A program made the translations under genes and the position numbers. From an uncultured Lachnospiraceae bacterium (GTDB lineage Bacteria > Bacillota > Clostridia > Lachnospirales > Lachnospiraceae), in the NCBI GenBank assembly GCA_947630855.1, contig CANRJF010000015.1, positions 1 through 41,041 on the forward strand: a stretch of DNA of 41,041 nt, given 5' to 3'. The notes beneath the pieces are model-generated. The model was not told the DNA's origin. It searched no databases and saw nothing but the letters and a program-made list of their open reading frames with translations. Below, one piece after another: positions 1 through 10,384 of the stretch. Position 1 is the first letter of the stretch; each line of letters opens with the position of its first letter.

Positions 1-1777
1 CCAGAGGATTTATACCCCGGTGAATCATCTCCCGCACTGCTGCCGGCGTCAAACTGGCAAATGCCCTTTGAACCCGCTCATCTGCCGCCTTCATGGCAAA
101 AATAGATTCTTCCGAGATATTCAGGCTGTTGTACGCCAATATACGCACTGCCCTGGCGTTTGCCTCGTTGTTCTCCACCCCTAACATATCTAATATGCTG
201 TCCACATTGGCAAATGCTTTCTGGATGGAATCTCCCAAATCTGCCCTGGGGGCTGTCATCAACGTCTCATACCGCTCATTTGCTTTATCCAGCCTGCTTT
301 TTAAAACGGTTCCCGCTTCATGGAGGCCGTTTATGGTGTCAAGGTCATACTCCTTCATACCTAAAAGATATGCAGGCATCTGTTTTAAATCCGAAACTTT
401 CTGTGTTGTTTCCGCAAAAAGTTCCGCCAGACCGGAAGAATTACCTACGCTGTTCTTTTCTCCCAGCAAAGTCTCAAAATACTGGTTTTCCTGCTGTTTT
501 AAACTTTCCACCAGTTCCTCTAAGGGTTTTGTATCTATGGAAATCCCCTGCTTCATCAAAGCACGGTTAGCCTCTGTTGTCATGGCAAGGCGCGTTTCCT
601 CCAGCACTCTCTTGGCTTTCAAAAACATAAAAGCTTCATCGGAAATTTCCTGCCCCTGGGATGCCCCTCCGGCCTGTGAAATAATCCTTCTGCCCTCTGT
701 GTTATCCAGTTTTCCCTGCCTGCGCAGTTCTGCGGTCTGCTCTAAACTCTCCACCGTAATTTCCATGTCATTGGCAGTAAGATAAGCCAAATCTTCATCG
801 GTGGCTTCCATTACAACTTCAATGGCATGTTCCGCCTGAGAGGTTAATGTGTACTCCGGCAAAAGCATGGCGTCATCGGGGCGCTGTCCCTCTGCCACTG
901 CCGTTGCAATCTCCCCAACAACCTGTGACTGCTCCATGGGAAGTTCCAGCCCCCGCAGTTTCTGCACATAAGAAAAATTTTCTGCCGTAAGGGGAATTTC
1001 GCTTGCAACCATCCACCTGGCCTCTTTTAATGCTGCCTCATTGACTTTTTCTCCTGCCTGGGTGATTACCTGCTCTATCTGCCCCTGGAGAGAATCAAAA
1101 TCTATTTCTTTATCATCCGGCGGCAGGTAGCCTGCACTGCCGGAAAATTCCGCCATAAAAAGATTGGCAATGGTAGGAAGCAGCCCATTGTCCAACATAT
1201 ACTTTATTGCCCCGTCGGAAGGTTTTGCCAGCTCTCCCGCCTGATTCAGCGCCTCTAATCCTTCTGTCATATTTTCCTTTGTAGCAGGTAAATCCAGTTT
1301 CGCAAACGCCTGCTCCAACTGATTTGCCGCTGCCACGCTTCCGCTGATTGCCTCTATCTGCTCTTTAGAAAGGGAATCTCCCATAACGGAAACATCCACT
1401 CCCGCTTTGGCAAGCTGCGCCTTAATCTTATCCGTTACCGTTACAATAACCTTTCCGTCAGTCTCATAAATGGAAAAACCCTCCTCCTGCATCTTCCTGT
1501 AATCTTCCGCAGAAAGGGTATTGGAGAGAACCGCCATCTGGTCTTTCCTCTCCTTTGCAGTTAAAGCGGTATTTTCCATTTTCTCCTGAAATTCTTCTAT
1601 GGCACTATGCCCTGTAACATCTTCCTTTTCATAGCCGCTTTGGCCCACGCGCTCCGCCTTATGGAAAGCATCTGCCTTCGTCTTTACTGTTTCCGCAAAA
1701 GATGTCTGCACAGATGCTTTGGCAAAAGGCTGGTCTTTCTGTATATTTGGGTCAAAAACGCTGTTTTCTATCTTCAT
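1..1777 (-). CDS. Large uncharacterised protein (possibly DUF6240-like), C-terminus cut by window edge
   Basis: The reading frame is open from the ATG at 1777 to the left edge, giving at least 592 residues. The start follows a strong GGAGG seven bases upstream and the protein opens MKIENSVFDPN. It is soluble and mostly helical, with no signal peptide or membrane segment. It is rich in Glu, Ala, Gln and Leu and contains many short segments of the type 'L..AGE..' that look like degenerate helical repeats. There are no catalytic motifs I can recognise. The general look matches long Lachnospiraceae proteins of unknown function annotated DUF6240, but I cannot confirm that without a profile search. 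It lies downstream of glgB on the same strand across a 92-base gap with no clear terminator, so it may have its own promoter or be reached by read-through. The function is unknown. Confidence 0.72.
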   Translation of the reverse strand, partial: MKIENSVFDPNIQKDQPFAKASVQTSFAETVKTKADAFHKAERVGQSGYEKEDVTGHSAIEEFQEKMENTALTAKERKDQMAVLSNTLSAEDYRKMQEEGFSIYETDGKVIVTVTDKIKAQLAKAGVDVSVMGDSLSKEQIEAISGSVAAANQLEQAFAKLDLPATKENMTEGLEALNQAGELAKPSDGAIKYMLDNGLLPTIANLFMAEFSGSAGYLPPDDKEIDFDSLQGQIEQVITQAGEKVNEAALKEARWMVASEIPLTAENFSYVQKLRGLELPMEQSQVVGEIATAVAEGQRPDDAMLLPEYTLTSQAEHAIEVVMEATDEDLAYLTANDMEITVESLEQTAELRRQGKLDNTEGRRIISQAGGASQGQEISDEAFMFLKAKRVLEETRLAMTTEANRALMKQGISIDTKPLEELVESLKQQENQYFETLLGEKNSVGNSSGLAELFAETTQKVSDLKQMPAYLLGMKEYDLDTINGLHEAGTVLKSRLDKANERYETLMTAPRADLGDSIQKAFANVDSILDMLGVENNEANARAVRILAYNSLNISEESIFAMKAADERVQRAFASLTPAAVREMIHRGINPL

Positions 1778-1869
1778 ACTCTGTTCCTCCGATGTACATG
1801 ATATTCATGCTTAATACAATCTATATCATATTTCGGTTTTTTCTGCCGGAAACTAAAGTATAATTTTAA

Positions 1870-3777
1870 TTAATAAGAAAACTTAAATACTGCCACACCA
1901 AATGCGGGAAGGGGATATGCTATGGAATAATCCCTGCCGTCACATTCTTTTTTCTTTGCCTTATAGCTGGAAGGACGCTTTTCTCCGCTGCCTCCGAATC
2001 TGGCATCATCACTGTTTAAAATCAACTTATATGTCTTTCCTACCGGAACGCCTACCTGATAATCCTCTCTTGCCACCGGCGTAAAGTTGCAGACAAACAG
2101 CATACAGTCCTTGCCGTTTTTGCTCTTGCGGATAAAGCTGAAAATACTTCTGTCCGCATCATTGGCATTAATCCACTCAAAACCATCCCACTTATGGTCT
2201 AACTCATGCATAGACGGATATTTGCGGTAAATGTGCAAAAGTTCTCTTACAAAATCCTGGATATGCCTGTGCTTTGGATTGTCAAGGAGATACCACTCTA
2301 ATTCCGTTTTTTCCGTCCATTCATGAAGCTGGGCAAACTCCTGTCCCATAAACAATAATTTTTTGCCGGGGTGTCCCATCATAAAAGCATACCCAACTTT
2401 TAAATTGGCAAACTTATCGTCTTCCAGCCCTGGCATTTTATTAATCATGGAACATTTCAAGTGCACAACCTCATCATGGGAAAGCACAAGAATATATTTT
2501 TCACTTTCATTATAAGACATGGCAAATGTCATCTTATTGTGATTGTTCTTTCTGAAATACGGATCTAATTTCATATAATCCAAAAAATCATGCATCCAGC
2601 CCATATTCCATTTCAGGGAGAAGTTTAAGCCGTCCTCCTCCACGCTTCCGGTGACTTTAGGCCATGCCGTGGATTCTTCCGCAATCATAACAACCCCCGG
2701 ATTCCTTCCGGTAATCAGGGTATTGATATGTTTGAAAAATTCAATGGCATCCAGATTTTTATTATCCCCATAGATATTGGGAACCCACTGGCCATCCTGT
2801 TTTCCATAATCTAAGTACAGCATGGAAGCTACCGCGTCCACCCTGAGACCGTCAACATGGTAATGCTCTACCCAAAGCAGGGCGCTTCCTATAAGGAAAT
2901 TCTTTACCTGGCTGTTGCCGTAATCAAATATCTTAGTACCCCAGTCGGGATGTTCCCCTTTTCTGGGGTCTGCATACTCATACAATGGCTCGCCGTCAAA
3001 ATCAGCCAAACCGTGGGCGTCTCTGGGGAAATGCGCCGGAACCCAGTCAAGGATAACGCCTATATTGTTTTTATGGAAATAATTTACAAGCCATGCAAAG
3101 TCCTCCGGCGTACCGTACCGGGAAGTGGGAGCATAATATCCTGTTACCTGGTATCCCCAGGAACCGTCAAAAGGATACTCCGAAATACCCATTAATTCCA
3201 CATGGGTATAGCCCATTTTTTTCACATAGCTGGTAAGGGCTTTGGCAAATTCCCTGTAAGTATAAAAGCCACCGTCTTCTCCGCCGCCGGGATGGCGCAT
3301 CCAGGAACCGGGATGGACTTCATAAATACTCATGGGCTGTTCATCCATAGTCTTTGTGGCAGCCCTCTTTTTCATCCAGGCATCATCCGTCCATTTAAAA
3401 TGGTCTATATCCACAATTCTGGAAGCCGTTCCGGGTCTTACCTCCGCAAAATTAGCATATGGGTCCGCCTTGTATAATTTTCTTCCGTCGGGAGTTTCAA
3501 TCAGATACTTATACAAGCTTCCACAGCCCAGACCGGGCACAAATAATTCATAAATCCCTGTCTCTTCCGGTTTTTGCCGTTTCATCTCATGGGAGGTTTC
3601 ATCCCAGTTATTAAATTCGCCTATAACAAATACTCTTTTGGCATGGGGAGCATATAAAGTGAAGCAGATTCCCTCTTTTTTCCGCCTGGTCTGAGGATGG
3701 GCACCCATTTTCTTATAAATATCATAGTGGGTTGCCTGTCCAAATAGATACATATCCAACTCAGTAAAATTTCCCAT
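1870..3777 (-). CDS. glgB: 1,4-alpha-glucan branching enzyme GlgB
   Basis: Cytoplasmic GH13 enzyme that moves alpha-1,4 glucan segments to make alpha-1,6 branches in glycogen. The N-terminal CBM48-like domain (about residues 25-110, with VFVIGEFNNWDE) precedes the catalytic barrel. All four GH13 regions are visible: DWVPAHFP (I), GLRVDAVASM with the nucleophile Asp near residue 313 (II), MIAEEST with the acid/base Glu near 365 (III), and LSHDEVVH near 432 (IV). The C-terminal beta domain is intact. The length of 635 residues is normal. I start at ATG 3777 (MGNFTEL) because GGAAGGAAA lies just upstream. An in-frame ATG at 3810 would add 11 residues without a site. No other glycogen genes are nearby. 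It follows the TPR/AAA gene after 38 bases and is probably co-transcribed with it. Confidence 0.95.
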   Translation of the reverse strand: MGNFTELDMYLFGQATHYDIYKKMGAHPQTRRKKEGICFTLYAPHAKRVFVIGEFNNWDETSHEMKRQKPEETGIYELFVPGLGCGSLYKYLIETPDGRKLYKADPYANFAEVRPGTASRIVDIDHFKWTDDAWMKKRAATKTMDEQPMSIYEVHPGSWMRHPGGGEDGGFYTYREFAKALTSYVKKMGYTHVELMGISEYPFDGSWGYQVTGYYAPTSRYGTPEDFAWLVNYFHKNNIGVILDWVPAHFPRDAHGLADFDGEPLYEYADPRKGEHPDWGTKIFDYGNSQVKNFLIGSALLWVEHYHVDGLRVDAVASMLYLDYGKQDGQWVPNIYGDNKNLDAIEFFKHINTLITGRNPGVVMIAEESTAWPKVTGSVEEDGLNFSLKWNMGWMHDFLDYMKLDPYFRKNNHNKMTFAMSYNESEKYILVLSHDEVVHLKCSMINKMPGLEDDKFANLKVGYAFMMGHPGKKLLFMGQEFAQLHEWTEKTELEWYLLDNPKHRHIQDFVRELLHIYRKYPSMHELDHKWDGFEWINANDADRSIFSFIRKSKNGKDCMLFVCNFTPVAREDYQVGVPVGKTYKLILNSDDARFGGSGEKRPSSYKAKKKECDGRDYSIAYPLPAFGVAVFKFSY

Positions 3778-3815
3778 TCTCATTTCCTTCCTTCCAGAAT
3801 GCCAATGCATTCAAA

Positions 3816-6665
3816 TTATTCTTCAAAATCCTTTTCCCTTAAAATCACATAATCATCTTCATTATAACGCCTGGAGGTTATGATTGAAAATGCTTTTTTT
3901 AAAGATTTTTTTTCTGCCCGCTCAATTGCTTTATCAATGATGTCTTTTACTTCTGTCAACGTAGTTGCATGGTCCAGCCTTTGAATATTGCTGATACGGT
4001 TGTAAAGAGCCAAAACCCCCATTGCGTCTATATCATAGTCAAGGTCGTTGGCATAGGCTTTGCCGAAAGCCACCAATTCATCACTGGTAAATACCGGAAT
4101 GGTAATCTTTTCCGTAAATTTTTTTGCCAGCCCGTCATCCCTTGCAAGTGCCTGGTTTAGCCCTTTCCTGGAATCCTCCATAATCACAAGAAGCCCGCTG
4201 GTATCATTTTCCAGCAAGAGAGATAGTTTTACGGCTGTCTCCCTGTTCAAATCCCCTGCTTTCTCAATAATCAGACAGCCTCCCGCTATCTTTTTTAATA
4301 AATCAGGAATATCTTTTCTGTTTAATGCTTCCGCATCAATCTTGCCGATTTTCCCGTTTGGACGCTTTACTTCCCTTTGAAGGGCTTTTACCAAAGCGGT
4401 TGCCAGCACGGTTTTCCCGCTTCCGGGGCCTCCCTGTATCAGGATATTTCCCGAGCCGGGATTTGGCGTGCCTGATAATTTTTCACACGCTCCCGTCAAT
4501 GCCTTGCAAATTTGCTGCTCCATGCCGTCCACCGGCACAAAATAAGAAAACAGGCTTTTCTGCTCTTCATTCAGCTTTGTAATAGGCGGATACTCCCCGG
4601 TTTTTACCTTTTCTTTGGAGGACTCTGCCTTTTGTGCCGCATCACCCATGGCTTTGGCAATCTCCTCGGCTTTAATGTCCTTTGTATCCTGTTTTACAAT
4701 ATCTGCCGTGATATCTTCAGGAATGGTAATCTTAGGCAGTTCCGTCGTTACAGGAGGAATAGGCGTGGTATCTCCTTTCAGAGGGCCTGCCGCAAATTCT
4801 TTTGCCGCCTGTTCCAGTTCCTCCTCCGTAAATTCCGGTTCTTCCTCAAATGCTTCCGCCATTTCTTCTTTTTTTTCTGCCTCAATCATCTGTCTGGCAA
4901 GAATTGTCACATCATCAGCCTCTTGTGCAAAATCTTCCGGCTCTTGTGCATACTGAGGTTCATCCTGGGGCATTTCAATGGATTCTTCTTCGGAGGGCTC
5001 CTCCAAAACCGGTATTTCCTCCGTAACGGGAATTTCGTCTTCCGGTTCCTGTGAAACTTCTTCCGGCATAACCTGTCCGGCATCAAATCTGTCCGGCACG
5101 TATGGCCTTAATCCAATCTGTTCATCAAAACTGGGCTTTGCTTCTTTTATCATCCGCAGAAGTTCATGTTCGCTGGTTTCTTTTTCATCCTGCTGTTTTG
5201 AAGAATCCTGCTGCCCCCGAAATTCCTGCCGTATAAACCTCTGGAGCTCCTGGGGGCTTTGAGGCTCCCTCTCTTCCTCCTGCTGCTGCTCTTTTTGAGC
5301 CTGCTGTTCCTGCTGCTCTTCAGCCTGAAGACGGTCAATCTGCCTTTGAAGAATCTGATTCATTCCGGCAACAATCCTGCCTGCCCGCTCTTCCTCCGAA
5401 AGCATATCTTCTGCTCCGCTTTCTGCTAAACCTACTCCCTGTACCGCTGCTCTTTGCAATTCTCCTAAATATTCCTCTTTCAGCAAATCGGAAGGCTTCA
5501 TGCCTGCATCCAATTTGGGAATCACATCGGAAAGCCTCTCCATAATATCGCCGGCTTCCTGCAGCGCTCTGGCTTTTGCCGTCTCTAACCTCTGCTGCTT
5601 TGCCATTTCCATAGCTGTCTCTGCCGCCCGTTTTGTCCGCTCCCATTCATTTAAAACATCCTGAATGCTCATCTGCCCGTTAATCTGAGGCTCCTTGTAC
5701 CGGTCTGTTACCAGCATACTAATCTGCCCGTCATTGTCTTCCGAAAGCATTTCCTTAAAATTGATTCTTAAATGTGCATCAATTTCCTCTTCCGTAACTT
5801 CCTGCTGTATTTCCTCTTCCTTATCTTCATAAGGAATTTGCAGATAGGGAATCTCTTCTGTCATCCTCTTAATATTGTCCAGGGTATCCGTTACCGTCTC
5901 CGTCTCTGTGGCTTCCATAATCTGCTGCATACTTTTTGCCAGTTCTTCCTGCAGGTTTAATGTATTATATCTATCCGTATTTTCTTCCACAGCCGGTATG
6001 GTAATCTGCGTTCTACCCTCATCGGGATAAACTTCCTTTACATCCTCTTTTCTCTGCTTGAAAGAGCGGTATTTTTCTTCCTGGGACTTTGTCAGGGGCT
6101 GATAAAGCATCTTTAATTCCAATGCCCGCTCCACATAAATCCCGTCCCCGAACCATAAAATAAGCTCGTCACAGGCCTCTATGCATTTTGCGCTCTGTCC
6201 TGACTGGTGATAAAGATATGCCAGTTCGTATGCCCACTCTTCCGTATATTCTACATCCTTAAGTTCTTCCAGGATATTTATCTGCGTCTGAAAATCCGCC
6301 CCTTTTGCCTTGCTGATTTTATAGCGCAGTATGTATTTCAGATTATCATGAGGTGCAATCTCCACAAATTCATCGTAATATTCCTCCGCTTCGTCAAAAT
6401 TCTGCATTTTTACGGCAAGTTCTGCAAGACGATATATAATCATCCTGCCGATAGGAGAACGGTCATATGCCATTAAAAGAATTTCTTTCGCTTCGTCATA
6501 ACGCCCTGTTTTGGAATAAATATCTCCTGCTTTAATCAGAAGATTCACATTTTTCACTTTTCGCCAGTTAATGGAATCTGCAAGCTCTGCTGCAGTATGG
6601 TAATTCCCTTCTGCCGCCAGGGTTTTTATCTGATCTAATTTCAATTTGTACTCATATTTATCCAA
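3816..6665 (-). CDS. TPR protein with acidic linker and degenerate CbxX/SpoVK-like AAA+ domain
   Basis: Protein of 949 residues in three parts. Residues 1-190 are tetratricopeptide-like helical repeats (for example DIYSKTGRYDEAKEILLMAY). Residues 200-670 are a long acidic, Glu/Gln-rich linker with coiled-coil character. Residues 680-949 resemble the AAA+ domain of CbxX/CfxQ and SpoVK. Walker A is intact (GGPGSGKT, near 745). The Walker B position reads CLIIEKAGDL where the family has LFIDEAYSL, so the Asp-Glu pair is Glu-Lys. The arginine-finger position reads GLAKKF instead of GLRSRF. It may therefore bind but not efficiently hydrolyse ATP, acting as a scaffold or switch. The start is TTG at 6665, with GAGGTGA six bases upstream. 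It sits between the AI-2E-type gene and glgB on one strand. The biological role is unknown. Confidence 0.85.
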   Translation of the reverse strand: MDKYEYKLKLDQIKTLAAEGNYHTAAELADSINWRKVKNVNLLIKAGDIYSKTGRYDEAKEILLMAYDRSPIGRMIIYRLAELAVKMQNFDEAEEYYDEFVEIAPHDNLKYILRYKISKAKGADFQTQINILEELKDVEYTEEWAYELAYLYHQSGQSAKCIEACDELILWFGDGIYVERALELKMLYQPLTKSQEEKYRSFKQRKEDVKEVYPDEGRTQITIPAVEENTDRYNTLNLQEELAKSMQQIMEATETETVTDTLDNIKRMTEEIPYLQIPYEDKEEEIQQEVTEEEIDAHLRINFKEMLSEDNDGQISMLVTDRYKEPQINGQMSIQDVLNEWERTKRAAETAMEMAKQQRLETAKARALQEAGDIMERLSDVIPKLDAGMKPSDLLKEEYLGELQRAAVQGVGLAESGAEDMLSEEERAGRIVAGMNQILQRQIDRLQAEEQQEQQAQKEQQQEEEREPQSPQELQRFIRQEFRGQQDSSKQQDEKETSEHELLRMIKEAKPSFDEQIGLRPYVPDRFDAGQVMPEEVSQEPEDEIPVTEEIPVLEEPSEEESIEMPQDEPQYAQEPEDFAQEADDVTILARQMIEAEKKEEMAEAFEEEPEFTEEELEQAAKEFAAGPLKGDTTPIPPVTTELPKITIPEDITADIVKQDTKDIKAEEIAKAMGDAAQKAESSKEKVKTGEYPPITKLNEEQKSLFSYFVPVDGMEQQICKALTGACEKLSGTPNPGSGNILIQGGPGSGKTVLATALVKALQREVKRPNGKIGKIDAEALNRKDIPDLLKKIAGGCLIIEKAGDLNRETAVKLSLLLENDTSGLLVIMEDSRKGLNQALARDDGLAKKFTEKITIPVFTSDELVAFGKAYANDLDYDIDAMGVLALYNRISNIQRLDHATTLTEVKDIIDKAIERAEKKSLKKAFSIITSRRYNEDDYVILREKDFEE

Positions 6666-6702
6666 CTCGTGTCACCTCAAAAAGAAACTTATTCATCTTC
6701 TT

Positions 6703-7995
6703 TTATCCCTTTTCTCTTTTTGTATCGGATTCATACCTTAATTCTCTGGTTTTTAAATCCACACGCTGCATCTTAATATAATCTACCGTTGCCTCAGGGA
6801 GCCTGCGCTTCCGAAGGATATATGTCACAACTTCCCTTATCAGATAGTAAATAACTGCAAAAGTAGGAACTCCTAACAGCATACCCATAAAGCCAAAAAG
6901 CCCTCCCCCTACTAGAATGGCAAAAACCACCCAGAAAGGAGACAATCCCGTGGAATTTCCCAAAATTTTAGGGCCGATAAAATTACCGTCAATCTGCTGC
7001 AATACCAAAATAAAAATCAAAAAATACAATCCCTTAATGGGCTCTGCCAAAGCAATCAGTATAAAACTTGGCACGGCGCCGATGTATGGGCCGAAGAAGG
7101 GAATTACATTTGTAACACCTACAATTACAGCCACCAGCAGACTGTAAGGCATTCTTAAAATCACAAGCCCTATATAGCAGATTACCCCGATAATGGCGGA
7201 ATCTAAAATCTTACCGCTGATAAACCCGCCGAAAATCTGGTTGCTCACCCGCAGGGTACGGGTAATGTAATTGCCGATTTTGGAGGGGAAAACAGCATAT
7301 ACAATTTTCTTCCCCTGCCCGATAAATGTCTCCTTACTCATAAGAAGGTAAATAGCAACCACCAAACCGATTAAAAAATTAAATATAACTTTCAAAACAC
7401 TGATTACTCCTGTGGTAATAGAGGCTACATAAGTATTAATCTCAGGGAGAAGCTGCTGTACAATATTTTCCAGGTAATTACCTGCCTGTATCAGAGCCTG
7501 ATTCAGCGTCCGTGCCAGTTCATCGTCACCGGCAAACATTTTCTGAACCCAGTTTGTCATTTCATCAATTTCTGCCGGCAGGCTTACCATCATATTCTGG
7601 ATACTCTTAATCAGCTCCGGAATCATAAGGTTTAACAGGAGAAATATAATAAACAGCAAAAACAGAATTGCCCCGATGGTTGCGATGGAGCGGGATAACT
7701 TTTTTGCCTTCCTGCTGCTTTTCATCCGCGGCTCTAAAAAACCCATTGCATTTTTCTCTAAAAACATCATAACAGGATTCATTAGATACGCCACAATAAA
7801 ACCAATGATAACAGGCTGCAGTATGCTCATCAACTGTTGCCAGCCTTCCCTGAATCCATGATACCGATACAGAATAAAGAAAAACAAAATACAACAACAG
7901 AATGTTATAAATGTAATAATTGCTATTACAATATACTTTTTCAAATCCCATTCCGGTTTATGATTATTTAATTTTACTTTATCTGTTTCCTCCAA
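6703..7995 (-). CDS. AI-2E transporter family membrane protein
   Basis: Polytopic membrane protein of 430 residues with about eight hydrophobic segments in the order of the AI-2E/PerM exporter family (PF01594). There are two or three near the N-terminus (about 20-110), a long extramembrane helix region (about 115-190), and a cluster of five from 195 to 380. The family-typical stretch PFFGPYIGAVP is present near residue 300. Family members export autoinducer-2 in a few cases, others act in Na+/H+ antiport, and most have no known substrate, so no substrate is assigned. The start is TTG 7995, eight bases after an AGGGGGG site. An ATG at 8000 is out of frame. The gene begins 13 bases after the hydratase stop, indicating an operon. 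Confidence 0.9.
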   Translation of the reverse strand: MEETDKVKLNNHKPEWDLKKYIVIAIITFITFCCCILFFFILYRYHGFREGWQQLMSILQPVIIGFIVAYLMNPVMMFLEKNAMGFLEPRMKSSRKAKKLSRSIATIGAILFLLFIIFLLLNLMIPELIKSIQNMMVSLPAEIDEMTNWVQKMFAGDDELARTLNQALIQAGNYLENIVQQLLPEINTYVASITTGVISVLKVIFNFLIGLVVAIYLLMSKETFIGQGKKIVYAVFPSKIGNYITRTLRVSNQIFGGFISGKILDSAIIGVICYIGLVILRMPYSLLVAVIVGVTNVIPFFGPYIGAVPSFILIALAEPIKGLYFLIFILVLQQIDGNFIGPKILGNSTGLSPFWVVFAILVGGGLFGFMGMLLGVPTFAVIYYLIREVVTYILRKRRLPEATVDYIKMQRVDLKTRELRYESDTKREKG

Positions 7996-8008
7996 ACCAT
8001 TGCCCCCC

Positions 8009-10294
8009 TTATACTCTATTGTAATTAATCAGACAGCCCTTTAAGATAATGTTCCGCTCATCATCTGTCATTTCGCCTAACGTCATCTTAAATTCCTTCA
8101 TTTTGCCGTCTTTTACCAGAACGGCTTTAATAACATCGGCTTTCTCCTCCACCGCTTTTTTAATTTCCGGCAGGAAAATATAATCCCCGTTCTTAAAGGG
8201 AAGTTCCCCTTCCTCTATGAGAAGAGGCAGCATGCCCCAGTTAATCAGATTGGAGCGGTACCGCTTTGTAGCGTATTCATGAGCAATATTTGCCCATCCT
8301 CCCAAAACCTTCTGGCATGACGCCGCCTGTTCCCTGGCAGAGCCATCCCCCGGTTTTACTGCAAAAATCGTGCTTCCGATTCCCAGATTGCTTCTCTTTA
8401 CATTTTCATAATTAGCATGTATCACATCCATTATTTCCCTTAAGGCAGGAACAGCATCACAGGGACATGTATCTGCCTCAATGGCCTTCTGGGCTTTCTG
8501 AATCTCCTTTGCCTTCCCCACATAGGAGGGGTCTTTTCTGGACAAGGCAAATTCCGCCAGCCCTAAGGGGTTGGAGCGATAGGAGGAAGTCTCTCCCGAA
8601 GGAATCAATTCATCCGTGGTAGTTACCGGGTCATGAATCTCCGCTACAACCTGTAATAACATATGCTCCGGCAATGGGCTCATCTTCGGCCAGTCCTTAA
8701 TATTGGGGCCAAACTGAATCTCCACGGAGGGGTCAGCCACCCCTTTGCTGTCAAATACCCGATTTGCATATATATTTTTATCAAAGAAATATTTTGGCTT
8801 GCTAAATTCCACATCCACATCCGTTGCCGCCGTTAAATATCCCTTATTGGCTGCCGTTGCGGCAATGGAACGGGCATCCATAAGAGCCACGGAAGCAATC
8901 TGCCCGTTCTGCACCTTGGAGCCTTCCCTGTTGGGGAAGTTTCTGGTGGAATGGCGGATAGAAAACGCATTGTTGGCAGGCGTATCTCCGGCACCGAAAC
9001 ACGGGCCGCAGAAAGCGGTTTTCATCACTGCCCCTGTCTCCATCAATGCAGCCACCGCGCCGTTGCGCACCAATTCCATATAAACCGGCATACTGGCAGG
9101 ATATACGCTTAAGGTAAACTCATCCGGCCCAATGCTCTTTCCTTTTAAGATATCCGCTGCATCACAGATGTTTTCAAATCCTCCTCCGGCACAGCCGGCA
9201 ATAATTCCCTGGTCTACATATAATCTTCCGTTTCTTACCTTACTCTTTAAATCCAACTGAACGGCCCCGTCAAAACTTACCTGGGCCCGTTTCTCACAGT
9301 CATCCAGAATATCCATGAGATTGGCATTTAATTCCTCGATTGTATATGTGTTACTGGGATGGAAAGGCATGGCAATCATAGGACGGATGCTTCCCAAATC
9401 AATTTCTATCATGCCGTCATAATATGCCACATTTTTGGGATTTAACTCTTTGTAATCCTCACTTCTGCCGTGAATCTCATAAAACTCTTTTACCTTATCG
9501 TCTGTTCTCCAGATAGAAGATAAACAGGTAGTCTCCGTAGTCATAACATCAATGCCGATACGTGTATCCACACTTAAATTTGACACGCCCGGGCCTACAA
9601 ATTCCATGACCTTATTCTTAACATAACCGTTGCCGAAAACTTCACCGATAATGGCAAGGGCAATATCCTGAGGCCCTACACCTTTTACCGGAGCGCCTTT
9701 AAGATAAACTCCCACTACTTTCGGCATGTTGATATCATAAGTCTGGTTTAATAACTGTTTTACTAATTCCGGCCCCCCTTCTCCCATTGCCATAGTGCCT
9801 AAAGCACCGTAACGGGTATGGGAATCGGAACCTAAAATCATCCTGCCGCCGCCGGATAACATTTCCCTGGCAAACTGATGAATTACTGCCTGGTGAGGCG
9901 GTACATACACGCCGCCGTATTTCTTTGCGCAGGTAAGCCCAAACATATGGTCATCTTCATTGATAGTCCCCCCCACTGCACAAAGGCTGTTATGACAGTT
10001 GGTCAGCACATAGGGAATAGGAAACTTTTCCAGCCCTGATGCCCTTGCCGTCTGGATAATTCCTACAAATGTAATATCATGAGAGGTCAGTTTGTCAAAT
10101 TTTATCTGCAGCTTTTCCATATTGCCGGAAGTATTATGAGCCTGTAAAATATCGTATGCAATAGTATTTTTTGCCGCTTCCTCTTTTGTAACGGAAGAGC
10201 CGGTACTGTTTTGTATAACCGCCGCCGCATCTGCGCCCTCTTCCACAAGTTTCTCACCATTTATAAGGTATACACCCTTTTCATAAAGTTTCAT
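8009..10294 (-). CDS. Aconitase-family hydratase (YbhJ-like)
   Basis: Cytoplasmic 761-residue member of the aconitase superfamily, long enough for the core domains plus the swivel domain. The three 4Fe-4S cysteine positions are visible: [10 protein letters not shown] near residue 366, and CGPC near 428-431. The [10 protein letters not shown] segment, which matches the substrate-site HDSH/DSHT region, is also present. The sequence looks more like the E. coli YbhJ-type putative hydratases than classical AcnA or AcnB. The true substrate is therefore not assigned. Citrate/isocitrate is possible, but neither citrate synthase nor isocitrate dehydrogenase is nearby. The start ATG has a GAGGAG site eight bases upstream. 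A strong promoter lies just before it, and the AI-2E-type gene follows 13 bases after its stop. Confidence 0.88.
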   Translation of the reverse strand: MKLYEKGVYLINGEKLVEEGADAAAVIQNSTGSSVTKEEAAKNTIAYDILQAHNTSGNMEKLQIKFDKLTSHDITFVGIIQTARASGLEKFPIPYVLTNCHNSLCAVGGTINEDDHMFGLTCAKKYGGVYVPPHQAVIHQFAREMLSGGGRMILGSDSHTRYGALGTMAMGEGGPELVKQLLNQTYDINMPKVVGVYLKGAPVKGVGPQDIALAIIGEVFGNGYVKNKVMEFVGPGVSNLSVDTRIGIDVMTTETTCLSSIWRTDDKVKEFYEIHGRSEDYKELNPKNVAYYDGMIEIDLGSIRPMIAMPFHPSNTYTIEELNANLMDILDDCEKRAQVSFDGAVQLDLKSKVRNGRLYVDQGIIAGCAGGGFENICDAADILKGKSIGPDEFTLSVYPASMPVYMELVRNGAVAALMETGAVMKTAFCGPCFGAGDTPANNAFSIRHSTRNFPNREGSKVQNGQIASVALMDARSIAATAANKGYLTAATDVDVEFSKPKYFFDKNIYANRVFDSKGVADPSVEIQFGPNIKDWPKMSPLPEHMLLQVVAEIHDPVTTTDELIPSGETSSYRSNPLGLAEFALSRKDPSYVGKAKEIQKAQKAIEADTCPCDAVPALREIMDVIHANYENVKRSNLGIGSTIFAVKPGDGSAREQAASCQKVLGGWANIAHEYATKRYRSNLINWGMLPLLIEEGELPFKNGDYIFLPEIKKAVEEKADVIKAVLVKDGKMKEFKMTLGEMTDDERNIILKGCLINYNRV

Positions 10295-10343
10295 AATAAT
10301 ATTCTCCTCTTTTTCTTGTATTCACTGTTCTCAATTGTCCTAA

Positions 10344-10372
10344 ATTATAAAGCCAGTACATGCAAAAGTCAA
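10344..10372 (-). promoter_or_regulatory. SigA-type promoter of the hydratase operon
   Basis: On the minus strand a -35 box TTGACT (10372-10367) and -10 box TATAAT (10349-10344) are separated by exactly 17 bases, near consensus. The predicted start is about 10337, giving a leader of roughly 40 bases to the hydratase ATG. It lies between the histidine kinase stop codon and the hydratase, so the hydratase is not only dependent on read-through. Confidence 0.75.
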
Positions 10373-10384
10373 CAATTTGCGGTA

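Noticed and set aside
93..785. Long plus-strand open frame opposite the first gene
   Set aside because: The minus strand carries a continuous 592-codon frame with a strong ribosome binding site. The plus frame has no such site and a Ser/Phe/Leu-rich composition typical of an antisense shadow. The same applies to the other plus frames within 1-17800 and 19400-32900.
1778..1869. Possible flagellar sigma-D promoter (ACCGAAAT) before the first gene
   Set aside because: The -10 part matches six of eight positions, but the -35 TAAA element is absent at the right distance and no flagellar gene is visible.
1800..1869. Terminator after glgB
   Set aside because: The TTTCCGG/CCGAAA pairing has a bulge, a short stem and no following T-run.
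3816..6665. TPR plus ATPase protein as an anti-phage defence gene
   Set aside because: It lies among housekeeping genes, has no nuclease, TIR or other effector domain, and the ATPase motifs are degenerate. Nothing else in the region suggests a defence island.
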